Assembly (NCBI GenBank): GCA_947579605.1
Contig: OX388313.1
Span: 124,001 to 188,000, forward strand
DNA from: Athripsodes cinereus
Taxonomy: Eukaryota; Arthropoda; Insecta; Trichoptera; Leptoceridae
Direction: 5' to 3'
Length of the DNA stretch: 64,000 bases
The position numbers and the translations under genes are program-made. Positions 1 to 12,437 of this stretch are shown here, in pieces; position 1 is the stretch's first letter, and each line of letters begins with the position of its first letter. The notes under the pieces were generated by a model that ran no database searches, was not told where the DNA came from, and saw nothing but the letters and a program-made list of their open reading frames with translations.

Positions 1-430
1 AATATTGAAGGTTCACAAGCCAGTGAAGTATGTTAAATTATTTTACTTAGTATTATTAACACTGCATACATAATATGTTCCAGCTCAAAAAAAAAACAAC
101 ACAAACAAACAAAAAAATTAAAATGCAATCGATGAGATAATCCATGCGCCAATCGAAGCAATAACGATGAAGCGAAAATAAAAACATAAACCTTTAAGAG
201 ATCCTGGAAACAGCAACCTTGAAATTTAGCAATGACGTTAAGTAAAAATTAACATCCATAAAGAAAGCATTGTAGGTAATATCCGCACGACATTTGGAAG
301 AATGAATATTATGCGTAGTTTGTATGATATTGCGGTAGTCGAAAAGTATTGGGAAGTACCCTAGTAGATCGTAGAGGGGTAATTAAAATTAATCCCAAAA
401 AGCAGATCACTTCAATGAATAACATTGTTA

Positions 431-571
431 ATTGAATGTGGAGATGTGCAGAGTGTGAGACACATAGTGCAGGACTGCCATCTCAAAAAATTTAGCGGGG
501 ATCTGCAGGACATTCACGAAGCAGGACCGGAGGCGTTGAACTGGCTCTCAACACTAGAGCCAAGACTGTAG
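431..571 (+). pseudogene. LINE ORF2 C-terminal fragment
   Basis: This open stretch encodes about 44 residues and ends in TAG at 569-571. It contains a C-x12-C pair with an intervening H (C at 437, ..RHIVQDC..), which looks like the second half of the C-terminal zinc knuckle of a non-LTR retrotransposon ORF2. It is followed by a short tail ending in ..LEPRL. A relative with the same layout lies on the minus strand at 32240-32371 (..INHIMEDY.. ending ..LDAEL). Everything upstream, including the reverse transcriptase, is missing or unreadable, so this is a dead 3' remnant. The clade is uncertain. Confidence 0.6.
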
Positions 572-1679
572 AGGACACGACGCAGCACACATGGGTCAAG
601 ATTCATCAACACCGGGCCATACGAAAAGTAAAGTAAGTATTGTTAATTAGTTTATATAGGAAAACCATATCAGCTTTTGTATGTCTGTTTTACAGCAGGG
701 CAACACCATGCCATCGAGCAGAATGTGCGTAGTTATTGAATGATTGACAACATTTAAGAAACATGTTTTGCGCCCTTTCAACTATGTCAATATTTGTTTA
801 ATATATTGTGGCTTCCACACCACAGACCCCAAACTCCAAACAGCTCCTTACGTATGTAAAATATAATACCTTTATTTTGTTAACGTTTCTAAAAGGCCTA
901 GATACTCTGAAAATGAAACCAAATTGTTTAGACGCCTTTCAACAAAAACTATGTATTTTTTTTTATTTTACAAAAATTCACGGCATAAACCTATTACATG
1001 TAAAATACATAATAATACATAAAGTTTACAAGTATAACAGTGATAAATTTTAACAAAACAATATTATGTAGATTAAATTCAAGAAAACCAAATGACCAAA
1101 CAGCAAACAGAGAACCAAATCTTGTGTGCAACATGCAATGTGAGTCAACATAAATAAAATATAAATATACATATATAAATACATACATACACAGACGCAC
1201 GCATACGCATCTAGAGATTAAATAATATAAAATGGAAAATGGAAGAGTTTAATCCAGGAAAATAATTAACATAACAATAAATTAGGAATATATAATAATA
1301 ATAATTAAATATCCAAAAAATTTAAATACATAAATTAAAACAAAGTAATTTATTCTGAGAATAACAATGAAAATAATAATTAGATATTAGAAAGAATTGA
1401 AAATGCAAGAATTAAATATTATGAATGATAATAATAATTATAGCAATAAATGAATGATAATATAAAAGTATTGGAAATATGTCAGTTTTGCAGATGTCGA
1501 ATTTGAAAAATAATAGATAAGTATACATACAATACAATAGTCAAGAAAATAAAAAAGTCATGACTGCCCAATGTCATTCAACATTACTGAAGAAATGTAT
1601 TACGTCAGATTTAAAAATTGAGAAAATTGTCGGCAAATATGTCTGTGTAATCTCCCATCATATTCCCAGTCTGTGTAAT
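572..1679. other. AT-rich non-coding stretch
   Basis: No coding signal is visible. The sequence is very AT-rich, with many AATAAT and AAATA runs around 1260-1460. The short open frames here have no recognisable composition. Confidence 0.5.
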
Positions 1680-2172
1680 CTAGGTAAAGGAGATTGGTAG
1701 ACATATGTAATTGGTACGAGCATTGCGCTCATGGAACATTACACTTTGCCTGGTTGTTCTGGTGGGAATATTAAAATGTATGAGATCTAATAATTCTGGG
1801 AGTTGATCGAGCCATTTAACAATCTATGAAGAAAAGAAAGATCAAAAACCTTCCTTCGATCCTCCAGGCATGCCAATTTCAGCTCTATCATTAGGCTTAG
1901 ATGATAATTTATTCTGTCGACTGAATCCCTAATTTATGTCCCCTGAATAAAATTTCATCGTCAAGAATGACGCCAAGATCTCTAACTATATGACATCTCA
2001 TGAGAGGTTGTTCCACAAAGCGTTTAATTATACATTTTTGCACAATGATAGGATTTTTACTTCGGGTGAAGGTAGTAATATTACACTTGGATATATTCAA
2101 AAAGATCTGATTCATCTGAGCAATAATAGAAAAGACGCTCGATATCAGACTGAAGATTTCATAACTTTACTA
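1680..2172 (-). pseudogene. LINE reverse transcriptase C-terminal fragment
   Basis: Read on the minus strand, the sequence entering from the assembly gap gives the post-catalytic part of a CR1/Jockey-like ORF2. First come LNISKCN..FTRSKNPI and VRDLGVILDDEILF (about 2100-1930). After a frame change, LEDRRKVFDL..LLNGSINSPELLDLIHFNIP.. runs down to a TAG at 1680. These match the order seen in the better copy at 2375-3460 on the opposite strand. At least two frame disruptions make it non-functional. The catalytic YADD region would lie inside the gap or is absent. Confidence 0.75.
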
Positions 2173-2372
2173 NNNNNNNNNNNNNNNNNNNNNNNNNNNN
2201 NNNNNNNNNNNNNNNNNNNNNNNNNNNNNNNNNNNNNNNNNNNNNNNNNNNNNNNNNNNNNNNNNNNNNNNNNNNNNNNNNNNNNNNNNNNNNNNNNNNN
2301 NNNNNNNNNNNNNNNNNNNNNNNNNNNNNNNNNNNNNNNNNNNNNNNNNNNNNNNNNNNNNNNNNNNNNNNN
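2173..2372. other. assembly gap (200 N)
   Basis: Exactly 200 undetermined bases. A minus-strand LINE fragment meets the left edge and a plus-strand LINE fragment meets the right edge, so the true distance and the join are unknown. Confidence 1.
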
Positions 2373-4358
2373 AGGCATTCGACAAGGTTCCACATAGTAT
2401 TCTTTTACATAAGCTTAATGCCTTAGGAATAACGGGTAGCCTGCTAAAATGGTTCAGGAGTTTTTTGACTGGACGATCGCTGCGAGTAAGAATTAAAAAT
2501 GTCATTTCAGATAGCTTTGTGGCGACGAGCGGCTTGCCACAGGGTAGCCATCTTTCTCCCGTACTGTTTCTTGTTTTTATAAATGATCTGACCTATGTAA
2601 TGAATGATGTTGAATGCCTCTTGTTTGCTGATGATTTAAAAATATTCAGAAGGATAGAGGGTTTAGGTGACTGCCATACTCTTCAGGACAACTTAAACAA
2701 GTTGAATTTATGGTGCCATAGGAACTTTTTGTTTTTGAATGGCAAAAAATGTCAGCATATAACATTTTCTAGAAATAAAAATTGTATTTGCTTTGATTAT
2801 TACATTGATAATGATAGATTAGAGTCTGTAAAGGAGATACGTGATCTGGGAGTAGTTTTCGATGAGAAAATATCATTTGTTAATCACATCACAGAAATAA
2901 CAGGAAGAGCATTGAAAACATTAGGCTTTGTCCTCAGAACGGTTAATGATTTTAATAATATTCAAACTATTGTATTACTCTATGTGTCACTGGTTCGCAG
3001 TCAGCTCGAGTTTAATTCATCAATATGGTCGCCCACATATAATGTACATATTCATAACATAGAGCGTATCCAGCACAAGTTCTTAAGATTTATAAATTAT
3101 AAACTGGGTATCCCACGAGAAGAATTGGATTATAATTTTTTGTTGTTTAAATTGAATTTGGAAACCCTAGAAGATAGGAGAATAGTCAACGATTTAATTT
3201 TATTATTTAAAATAATTAATAACTTTTTTGACAACCCTGACTTACTGCATTTTATTAAATTTCGGATACCCAATCGTTGTACTAGAAGTAGTGATACATT
3301 TTATATAGATAATTATAGTACTAACTATATAAGACATACAGTGGTGCCCCGCTTGCACAGCATGGGAAACAAATATCTAACAAGTATTGATATGTTTAAT
3401 ATAAATCTGATTGCCTTTAAAACTCTTCTGAAAGGTTTGTTTGCCCCAAAAACTTTATAAATTGTATGATACCTATGTGTTGTATTCTGGTGTTTGATAT
3501 TGTTTTATTGAATGCATAAAGTGTGGAGTGTGAGTATTGTTTTGGATATTGTATGCAAAGGAAGTAAAAAGCTGTATACTTAGATAATGTGATTTTTTTT
3601 ATATATATAATTGTTTGTTCTTTGTGTTGCTAACGTAGTTATATAAGGTAATTTTGTATTCAATCCTATATAAATTTAGTCATAAGTACATTTATTGAGG
3701 TTTAACTGGGTGAAATGCTTAGAAGGATGAAAGGAAGGATAGACTTTTGAGGAGACTATAATATTTGGGAATATTTTATGTTTTTTTTATTATACTTTTT
3801 TTCATTATTTTATTGTCAATTTTAGGTTCGGGTAAATGGTGCGCCGACTGTACCTACTTGATTGTGCGAGGTATATTATTGTCACCTGGTTGGGTATCAG
3901 GAATAATATTAAAATATTGTTCATACATAATTGTTGTCACCTGGTTGGGTATCAAATAATATTAATTATTATTCTGCAGGGCAACAGTTACACAAAATCT
4001 TTTAAATAGTGTTTATATCTATGCATACCTATGTATCTATTTGCTGTGTATATAAAACATGAATTTGCAGTGGTCGATATAGTGTAAGATGTATAGAGAT
4101 ACCCAACTATATACTTGCATGCCTATGTTTGGTTGGTAAGTACCATGTGCCCGAGCAAACTATGAATATTATGCCTGTATCTATGTATTTATTAATAGAG
4201 CACTAGTGTTACCTAGTTGTGTTAGCTTGTATTTTTTTTTGTTTTTGTTGATTGATTTGTCGTTTGTAAGTGAAGACTGTATTATTTTTTGATCATGTTA
4301 TTTGTAAAAAGGCGCAAGCCGTATATTTCATAAATAAATAAATAAATAAATAAATAAT
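2373..4358 (+). mobile_element. CR1/Jockey-like LINE, 5' end lost in gap
   Basis: This unit contains the ORF2 fragment at 2375-3460, about 870 bases of AT-rich 3' UTR, and a (TAAA)n tail at about 4331-4357. The tail is preceded by AAAAGGCGCAAGCCG, close to the AAGGCTTAAACGCCG block that ends the minus-strand LINE at 20191. This places the two in related families. The 5' limit cannot be seen because of the gap. No target duplication was resolved. Confidence 0.7.
2375..3460 (+). CDS. LINE ORF2 reverse transcriptase, partial
   Basis: The frame is open from the gap edge to TAA at 3458-3460, about 361 codons without a stop. It begins inside the reverse transcriptase with AFDKVPHSILLHKL. It then shows the SGLPQGSHLSPVLF block and the catalytic FADD (about 2627), followed by the FLNGKKCQ and DLGVVFDEK thumb motifs. 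The long C-terminal region has LEDRRIVNDLILLFK and RIPNRCTR. This order is typical of CR1/Rex1/Jockey-group LINEs. The endonuclease and the first reverse transcriptase motifs would lie in or before the gap. The frame may begin well upstream, so the internal ATG at 2465 is not a start. Protein identity is sure; clade is approximate. Confidence 0.88.
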   Translation, partial: AFDKVPHSILLHKLNALGITGSLLKWFRSFLTGRSLRVRIKNVISDSFVATSGLPQGSHLSPVLFLVFINDLTYVMNDVECLLFADDLKIFRRIEGLGDCHTLQDNLNKLNLWCHRNFLFLNGKKCQHITFSRNKNCICFDYYIDNDRLESVKEIRDLGVVFDEKISFVNHITEITGRALKTLGFVLRTVNDFNNIQTIVLLYVSLVRSQLEFNSSIWSPTYNVHIHNIERIQHKFLRFINYKLGIPREELDYNFLLFKLNLETLEDRRIVNDLILLFKIINNFFDNPDLLHFIKFRIPNRCTRSSDTFYIDNYSTNYIRHTVVPRLHSMGNKYLTSIDMFNINLIAFKTLLKGLFAPKTL

Positions 4359-7300
4359 GCATTTATAAAAAATATTAGTTGAGAATAAATAGGTACTCGC
4401 ATGACTAATACTAAGGTAGGTACTTAATGTAAAAAATCATTGTTTATGGATTTTATACATAATGCTTTCCTTATTATATTGTATAGTTTTCTATGGTCTC
4501 GTAATGTCTTCCATTGTGAAAATCTCTCGAAATGTCAAAAATATGCAATTTTGATTCACACAAATCAGGATTATTATCAAAAGAAAACACTACATTTTAT
4601 TACCAAAATAGTCTCCAAATATTTAGTTTCCGTTACGCACATTACATATTTATTGTTACATCCATTTCGAAATTAATCCAATGGAAAGAAAAATGTTTGA
4701 CTATGATTATCACTATTTAATTAATCTTTTATAAATTTCCATACATTTTCTTAGCAATTTTTGTGACATGGCCTCATTAAAATTGTGATAACTTTATCAA
4801 AATGTCTATAAAATATTTAAAAAAAAATAGCCTTTAACCTGCCCAAAAAATGATAATGATATAGGTAAATGGTGTATTATTTTACTTCAATCTTTTCTAA
4901 TTTCAGAGTCCATTAAGGACATGCGAACATACATACTGTGATGACCCTACCTAATTTAAACCATTCTAAGCTCCGAATTTGCAACATCCTAGCTTCTAAA
5001 ACTGTACCTACTGTAATAATTGATTCCCAAACTAGAATTGACAACCCTATCCGACTAGCTAAGAATTGTATGAATTTTCGCATTGTTGCAAATATACGTA
5101 CGAAATATCGCGTTCCTAATTATAGTAATTAACGAATTTTGGCCTTTCGTGATCGTCTAGATTTATCTATTAACTATTTTCGTAGATTTGGACCCAGTAC
5201 GTTGTGTTTCGACGATAATATTACCTATGTTGTGAATTTTTAAAACGCAATAATAAGTCACCTGAAATATACATTTCAATAATCAAAAAAGAACAACAAG
5301 AATCACAAAATCAATAAAACAATTTAAGCATGAATTTTACATGTTAACTCTGATATCAATTTTGACATCAGATCACTTACCTTGAGATACTGTAAAATAA
5401 CATAATAAAAGTAGTGCACAATAAAAACATAACAAATCATCATAAAATAAAATCCAAATAATTATTGGGGATGTTGTATGGTAACTGTTTGCCGATCCAT
5501 GATCCTACATAAGATAACCATTTCATAGTACCTATATCCAATACATGTGTGTTCTACAATATACCTACTAATTCGATGCGTCGAAAAGGACAGTGGCACA
5601 CCTAAGGACACTGTTTTTAAATATTTATTAAATTTCAACACAATTGTTATGACATCATTTTCAGAGACTAACTACCATGTGTTAATGCATGGAAAACATG
5701 CTGTGTCCATGCTAAAGGAGCGCCGCCTTCGTTTCTTCATGTCTCAAACTCTACATGCCGCATTTTGTGCCCGATTGCACTACACTACACCCGAATATAT
5801 AAAATAATATATAGTATATATACTCAGTAGGACATGCAGCTATATATAATAAGAATAATAATTATAAATATATGTTAAGAAGCTTTGTCTAAAACCCTGG
5901 CGGGAAACAGGGCAAGACCCGTATTGACCCTTGTCTCGAAAGCTGAATCGAAGAGATGGAAGCAGGGCTTGCTTACGGCTTGTGAGGCCCACCTACGTTT
6001 CGAAGCAGGATAAGGACTGGAATTGTTAGTATATAATATATTTCTACAAAGCACATAATACGTCTCGTGCATAACTGTATAATAATAATAATGATAAATA
6101 TGTGGTTACGAATAGATCTCACCCACGATACAGACACAAGGTAGCTAGTCAAGCGTTGATAGGCAGAAGGGGTCCATATCCATAAGGTAAATCTCGTGAT
6201 AGATTTAGCTGTTTGAGATCATTTATGGTGCGGAGAATTTAGGAATCGTGTTAGTCAAATAATAATATATATAAAGACCAATAAATACATAAATATTACT
6301 TATGATTAGTGTCATGCAAAATGTCAAATTTGTTCCTTCCATGATATCGCAGCAAGTACAGCATGTTGAATAAGTAGAAAAATCCAGTAAGTTCGTAGAA
6401 TACAAATGACATTCGATGATAAAAAATTTAATTAAATAAATAAGTTAATAATATCCTGCTCAACATACAACTCCTCTCCAAACTGCATAATCCTTCGTGA
6501 TGGTAAAATAAATTAAATATAATATTAGGTAGATCGGTGCGCCACTGCCATCGGTCTAGTTTTAGGTGTGTCGAACGGCGCTATATTATATCAGTCACAG
6601 ATATATACATACATACAATAATACTGAAAAAAGGCATAATATAACACATAATTCCTTTGTTTTCAAAATCTGTAAAAATAAATAAATCCTTGTTTACGAC
6701 GACGACTGCTTTGTAGGCAACAATATCCTCCTAAGTATAACGACACCTAGATATAAGTAAGACAATAATATTAAAACACTTAGCTTTTCTGCTGGCAGGA
6801 TCACTGAATCTGGTATTTAATACAATTATTAATTAGGATGTAAAATCTTATATCCACTTTGTACGTGAATATCACTCCAAAATCATAAATATACTTTGGT
6901 TTTGTCCAACAATTAATTATTCTATAATCAATAAATTCCAACACTGCTTTTAGAACTAATATAAGCACAACATAATCTCTTAAGAATTCGAAACGAACTG
7001 CCACGATTCATATCTACTCCCTCTTCAGATCCTGAAAATGTCGACCGAAAGCAACTAAAAAAAAAATCATCTATCTCTCCCTGACACATACCGAAAATAT
7101 ACCTGTTTTATGAAATACCTACATAGATAGCTTGTCATCCACTTGAAATTAAACTAAGTTTCATCCCTTTATTAATTACCTAGTACAAATATTCGATCTA
7201 GGTATATGAAAATAATATTTACAGTCTTGTATATATTCAATTCATCACAATACATTCATACAAACGGACTCAAATATTTATGTGTGGATTATTATCACTA

Positions 7301-8099
7301 TTATCTGAAATAGTATATTATTATGTAAGTATATAAAACAATGCACACTAACTACTTACTGATATGATTGTGTGTTAAGAAAGTATATCTTACATTATTA
7401 TATACCTAAATAAATACTTTAAAATAAATAAAATAATTAATATCATTTATGTTAATAAAAGTTAAAATTAATAAAATAATATATCACTTTCCGATCATGG
7501 CTGTACTATTATGTTGTATTAAGTAAATATATTTCAGGCTGACTTGACCGCTTATCATTTATTTATTTTGAAATGTCTGTAGCGCCCTCACCCGTCACCG
7601 TAATGTTCATACCTACTCCTACTATTACAGACTGATAGCTGACAATCAGTTGAAGGGTGCAAATAGAAATATTCATCTGGTATACCTACTCGTACAACAA
7701 CATAACATTGACTGACATTAGAATTTAGATTCTCCACTTGAGATAGGAAATAATTTGATAGAATGACTGTACCTATACCATCAGGCTGTTTTTACACGTA
7801 CCTATAGGTGTACCTACTAATTATATTGAAATTCGAAAAGTTTAGTTTTGAAAATATTTAACGTATTCATATATGCATTTTCTCAGAGAGTGCATGCAGC
7901 AATTCTAATGTAGGTAATTGTAAGAGAGGAGACTGAAAGGAAAAAACAATAGAAAGTTTAATACTGTGAACAATAATAAAAGAGTGAACCAACGAACATT
8001 TCATCCAATGTCTCAACACTATGTAGTATCAGTTGAGCCTCCCGTGAGACAACAACCGAGAAGAGGACTTCACCCATTGCCTCATCTTCGGCTGCGGCA
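4359..8099. other. gene-poor AT-rich stretch
   Basis: No gene or transposon end could be assigned over 3.7 kb. Open frames near 4938-5132 and 5547-5807 have no recognised motif and the first is followed in phase by more open sequence after a stop, so an old decayed ORF is possible but unproven. A moderately GC-richer block at 5880-6020 may be a repeat of unknown type. Confidence 0.4.
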
Positions 8100-9384
8100 C
8101 GAGTCAGCTAGACATCCACACTAGTTCCCTCGTGAAGGTGCCTACCATAGCTGTAGGCGAATCCTCGGAAGAATTTGTGCCCACCAGACCACATGTCCAC
8201 AGGGGTCAGTCCTCGGACCATACCTGTGGAATGTACTATTTGACGACCTACTCACTCTCACACTGCCAACTGGATCCACTATAATCGCTTACGCTGATGA
8301 TGCACTCTTGCTCATTGCTGGAAATACACGTACATCAATTGAGACCACGTTCGCTGATGCGATCGAAAAAATATTGAAATGGGGAAAAACCAATCGACTT
8401 GCCTTCGCACCGGCTAAGACTGCGGCTATGCTGATGAAGGGGAGTCTTAGCAGAAACAGAAATCCTGTACTCAGAATGTCTGGACAGCCGGTGAGGATGG
8501 TTGAGGAGTATAGGTACCTGGGTGTGGTTATTGATAGGAATTTCTCCTTTGTTCAGCATGCTAGGGTGGTTTCGAGCAGGGCTACGTCACTGTTTGTTAC
8601 TCTGAGAAGATTGAGTAGAGGCACTTGGGGTTTCAAGCCTAAGACATTGCTGTCTGTTTATCGAGCGACATATGTGGCTCGAGTGTGGTCGTATAGGCTG
8701 GCTGTAGGATCTGTGAGTCTTGCTCTTCTCAGGGGTCAGAGGTCTTCTCTACTTGGTGTTACGGGAGCCTATCGCACGGCAGCAAGTGCAGGCCTACCAG
8801 TTATTGCTGGCGTCCTTCCAGCTGATCTTGAGGTACTTGAATGTGCGGCCAGGCGTTCCTTGAGGCTTGAGGGGGTGGCTCATCATTTTGAACAAGTCGT
8901 GAGACCAGAGTCTGGAAGAGATGGTATGAAAAGAGCGCTTGATAATGTGCATGAAATAACGATGAATGTATGGCAGAATCGCTGGGACTCGGATAGAACC
9001 GGTAGACTTGTCTATAGTTTCTTTCTTGACGTTCGGGTACGAATGAGACGTAAGTTTGTTGTGCTGGACCACTTCACGTCGCAGTTGGTCTCGGGTCATG
9101 GAGAACTTAAGGGTTAATTGTTTGAACTCGGCTTGGCTAGTGACCCGTGGTGTCCGTGTGGCGGAGGTGCCCAGAGCGCAGAGCACATTTTATGGAAGTG
9201 CGATTTTCTGAATGATGCGAGAGATGATATGATTGCAGGCCTGACTGATGACACTCCTCGCCCTGTGTATTGTGAAGAGTTGGTCATGAACACGAGAAAC
9301 TTTGAATGTTTTCGAATGTTTGTGGACGTATGGAGATCTAGATGGGAGCTTCTCAGACGGCAGGGTAACCCTCCTGTCGACTGA
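8100..9384 (+). pseudogene. R1-like LINE ORF2, 3' half
   Basis: This encodes reverse transcriptase to C-terminus of an R1-clade-like LINE. In one frame CPQGSVLGPYLWN (from about 8194) leads to the catalytic AYADD (about 8290). It continues through a long thumb and connection region to HGELKG, a TAA at 9115-9117, then LFELGL and a CCHC zinc knuckle (CPCGGGAQSAEHILWKC, about 9154-9203), ending at 9384. The upstream part reads in another phase (..VGESSEEFVPTR), so a frameshift lies near 8185-8195. The internal stop replaces what is normally a Tyr-like position. It is 5'-truncated with no endonuclease. Two disabling lesions make it dead. R1-like assignment rests on the CPQGSVLGP..YADD and knuckle pattern. 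Confidence 0.8.
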
Positions 9385-9773
9385 TTTGCTCTTCTACACG
9401 ACTTGATCCTTGGGGTGGCACTTTCGGGCAACTGTGCTGAGCTCTCCCTTTTCTTATCTGTTTTGTGTTTGTCTTTTCTCCACACAGGAGGTGAGTTTTT
9501 ATTCCTTGCTGCCCTTGGTAAGTATATAGTGTGTGCACTTGCTTGTTGAGTTGAATATATTTTTATAATCATATGTATGTAGGCACACATAAATTTTGTA
9601 ATAGTTTAAGTCCTTAGTACGTATTCGTACGAAACTGTAAGATAGACTTAAGAAAAGTTTTGTATATTTCTAGACGTAAGTTTTTCTTTAAAAACCATGT
9701 ATTATGTTGTGAAAATGTGTGTGTCATCCTCGGTGTGAGGTCTTCCACCAAGGGTACATCAAGGGAGTATTTT

Positions 9774-10017
9774 AATTGAGACATTCAAAGCAAAAGTGGA
9801 CTAAGCCACATGATGACCATGGAAGTGAACTATAGAAATTCATATAAAACTGGGGATTTTAAGATGAAAAAGTGAACTTAACTTCAAATAACAAAGTTAA
9901 ATCAAGTTTGAATTACTTTTGAATTGAAAAATAAACGCAAGATACACGAATTTTCACAATTAACTCAATAATAGCCCTCATGTGGCTTGGTCTACTTTTG
10001 CTTTGAATGCCTCAATT
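9774..10017. mobile_element. MITE with 45-bp inverted ends
   Basis: The left end AATTGAGACATTCAAAGCAA.. (9774-9820) is the near-perfect reverse complement of the right end (about 9970-10017, ..TTTGAATGCCTCAATT). The inverted arms are about 45 bp, with an AT-rich core of about 150 bp and no ORF. No clear target duplication was found, so the superfamily is undetermined. Confidence 0.7.
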
Positions 10018-10021
10018 GTCG

Positions 10022-10215
10022 AGTGGGTTTTTTTTTGCAGAGGAAATCCCATAAGGATAACCTCGAGCCCACTCTTTGTTAAAAAAATAAATGACATGAG
10101 AACTGATGTTCTTGAAACATCCAGGGGTAAGTGGTGGGAACCCCTCCCTTAATGTATGCCCACCAGACCACGGCCACATAGCCCGGAACAAATAAGTACT
10201 TATAAAGCTGGGGTT
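10022..10215 (+). repeat. LINE/SINE 3'-end repeat
   Basis: A T-run followed by GCAGAGGAAATCCCATAAGGATAACC is a common dispersed motif. A related block lies at 12745-12870 (GAGGGGAAATCCATCATGGA..). Non-coding. It may be the 3' UTR of an R1 or other LINE. Confidence 0.5.
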
Positions 10216-10524
10216 GAAAGCTTAAGATCTTACACTGTTATTTTTTTTCGTTGTTATGTAGTTTTTTTGTCGTTGTATAAAATCGTTATGACTATTTAAT
10301 AGACATACAAATGTCATTGTAATTACATACTTTATTTTTACTTTAACTCTATTACGAGTAAAACGTATGAAAGACAGTGTCGTGTATATTTCTATAATAA
10401 AATATACAGCGAGAATTTGCATTTCTGGCACATTAGTAGGTAGATATTGAATCGATCACTTAGGCACACATTGTGTCAAATATAAATCAAATAGGTATAA
10501 TATATGTACATTAACTAGATATTG

Positions 10525-10640
10525 AAGAGAGACCCACCTCCACCCGGATATCTCAGGAGTTGTGAACTCCTATTTATCCGCATAATTAAACTAAATTTGT
10601 CCTCACGGGCGGGCCATTGGGCAGGCCTGAAGGGCCAACC
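10525..10640. repeat. dispersed repeat A, copy 1
   Basis: Shares CCCGGATATCTCAGGAGT, an AACTCCTA..TTATCCGCA block and CGGGCGGGCCATTGGG with 11713-11830. The two copies are about 85% alike by eye. Function unknown. Confidence 0.65.
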
Positions 10641-11230
10641 GGCCAAAACCGCCATCGTGGGAATCTTTTAAGCAACACTCTCTCTTCAATGTCCCTTTTG
10701 AAAGATGTTTATTTAATAAAATATAAAATAATAACAATGTAGTAAAAAAAAATAAGAATACATAGAACAGGACAAGAATAACACAAGTAATAAAACAGAA
10801 ATAATATCGAATAAATAAATTATGTGTACAAATTGGTAGTAACAGAAGGCCGAGGTGAGGTGTCCAGAAACGTGTTAATTGACTTAACTTAACTTGATAA
10901 CTAGATATACCTACATATGTAGTACCTGCTGATAATACATAATATAATATGCATAACACTGTACATATACACTGTGTACGGGTTAGGTACCGAGCACGGC
11001 TGACCGGGAGTAGGTTTCAGGTTATAATGTAGCTAAATTATTATATTGATTTGAACTTTAGTTTGTTTTGTTAGGGAACATACTTTGCTAAACTTTTACC
11101 AAAAAAATAAGAAAGAGAAGTGACTCGTGAAAAATACGTGAACAAGTTTCCAAATGATAGACGCTACTGCTACTGATTAGTAGAAAACCAAAAGAAGAGA
11201 TTGGGGGGGGCTGTGACTTATATATATATA

Positions 11231-11620
11231 TATATGAATGACTGAATGATTTAATTTTCATCCATATTGCATGTATTCCATGAACGAAAGATCATGTTAT
11301 GATTTAACGCAGGAGATAATATACATAAGATGAATGTTTTACTCCATTTCACTGCGAACAATGCGCACAGGATGAAATTTAGAACATGCAGACATTCATA
11401 ATATGCGATACTCCTCGCATACAGGATTTGATGTCATGTCGGCTATTTTATGAGATGGTCCTGATGATACACATGCGCTAATGTTGAAATATATCATCTT
11501 TTCAACAGATCCGAACTGCATATTGTGGGTACGGGACGAGTCTCGTTCCGTATGCAAAGGCAAGAGCCATGTCTCTGCCCGACTGCACGCAGTGTAAAGG
11601 AGTACAACATTTTATAAATT
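11231..11620. repeat. hammerhead-like 316-bp family, inverted rearranged copy
   Basis: The left part (11231-11365) is the reverse complement of the second half of the 316-bp monomer seen at 45408-46224. The right part (11390-11615) is the first half in forward orientation, so two pieces sit head-to-head. The forward part holds CTGATGA at 11461-11467 and GAAA at 11486-11489, with flanks GAGATG and CATCTT that can pair. A (TA)n tract borders the left edge. Non-coding. Confidence 0.75.
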
Positions 11621-11712
11621 AATCTTCCAGTATAATCATATCTTAGTCAGAGCTTTAAAACTTACCTAGACCATACGGAGTGATGACGATATAAGGTTTT
11701 GTCTTTGAAATA

Positions 11713-11835
11713 ACTAACATTGAAGAAAGATCCACCTCACACCCGGATATCTCAGGAGTCGTTAACTCCTAATTATCCGCACATTCAAACCAAAATTGTT
11801 CTCACAGGCGGGCCATTGGGGAGGTAGCGTTGTCC
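11713..11835. repeat. dispersed repeat A, copy 2
   Basis: Second copy of the unit at 10525-10640, same orientation, sharing the same CCGGATATCTCAGGAG and GGGCGGGCCATTGGG blocks. Confidence 0.65.
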
Positions 11836-11887
11836 ATCGGTGAATCTTCGTTGATAAAAAGACATAATTACACACACACACATATTA

Positions 11888-11965
11888 TTATTTTTTTATT
11901 TTTTATTTAATACATTAAACGGCGTTTAAGCCTTTTTACATTGTATTACAAAGTATACCTGAACC
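11888..11965 (-). repeat. CR1/Jockey LINE 3' end
   Basis: The minus strand reads AAAAAGGCTTAAACGCCG then TTTAATGTATTAAATAAAAA. This is the same terminus as the LINE at 20191-25262, so it is a severely 5'-truncated sibling copy. Confidence 0.7.
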
Positions 11966-12437
11966 GAACTATACATTGTAAGTTATACATAATATATATA
12001 AATATGTTATGTAGATACAGTGTAAGTATGTATGTAGGTATATATTGTCATGTAACGGTCAATTGAAGCTGTCTATGTAACAATGTAGGTATGTATGTAT
12101 GTATGTAGATGTTTGATGAAGGTAGCCATCAAACGCCAGCTCAGCGGGTAGTCCGAGATAATTCAGTTACTTAATCGATGTAACGCCCTCTACTAGAATC
12201 TCATTATCTCTAGTGGTCCCAACCCAGTTGCTTTGCTGAGCACCTCCCCTCCTTCTGTTGACACGACAATGGGTTATCTATGATATTTCAATAATTTCAT
12301 TTTTATTACTACTCAACATCTGCCTTCAATCCCTTAAATTTTCGTTACTTTTAAAATAGGCACTCCAAATCATTTTCTTTTCATGTGTCCACTATAAATA
12401 TAAGATATATTTATGAAATTCTATACAATTGTAGGTA

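Noticed and set aside
4938..5132. 64-residue ORF, possibly extended past a stop
   Set aside because: No motif or family resemblance was recognised; length is within chance for AT-rich DNA.
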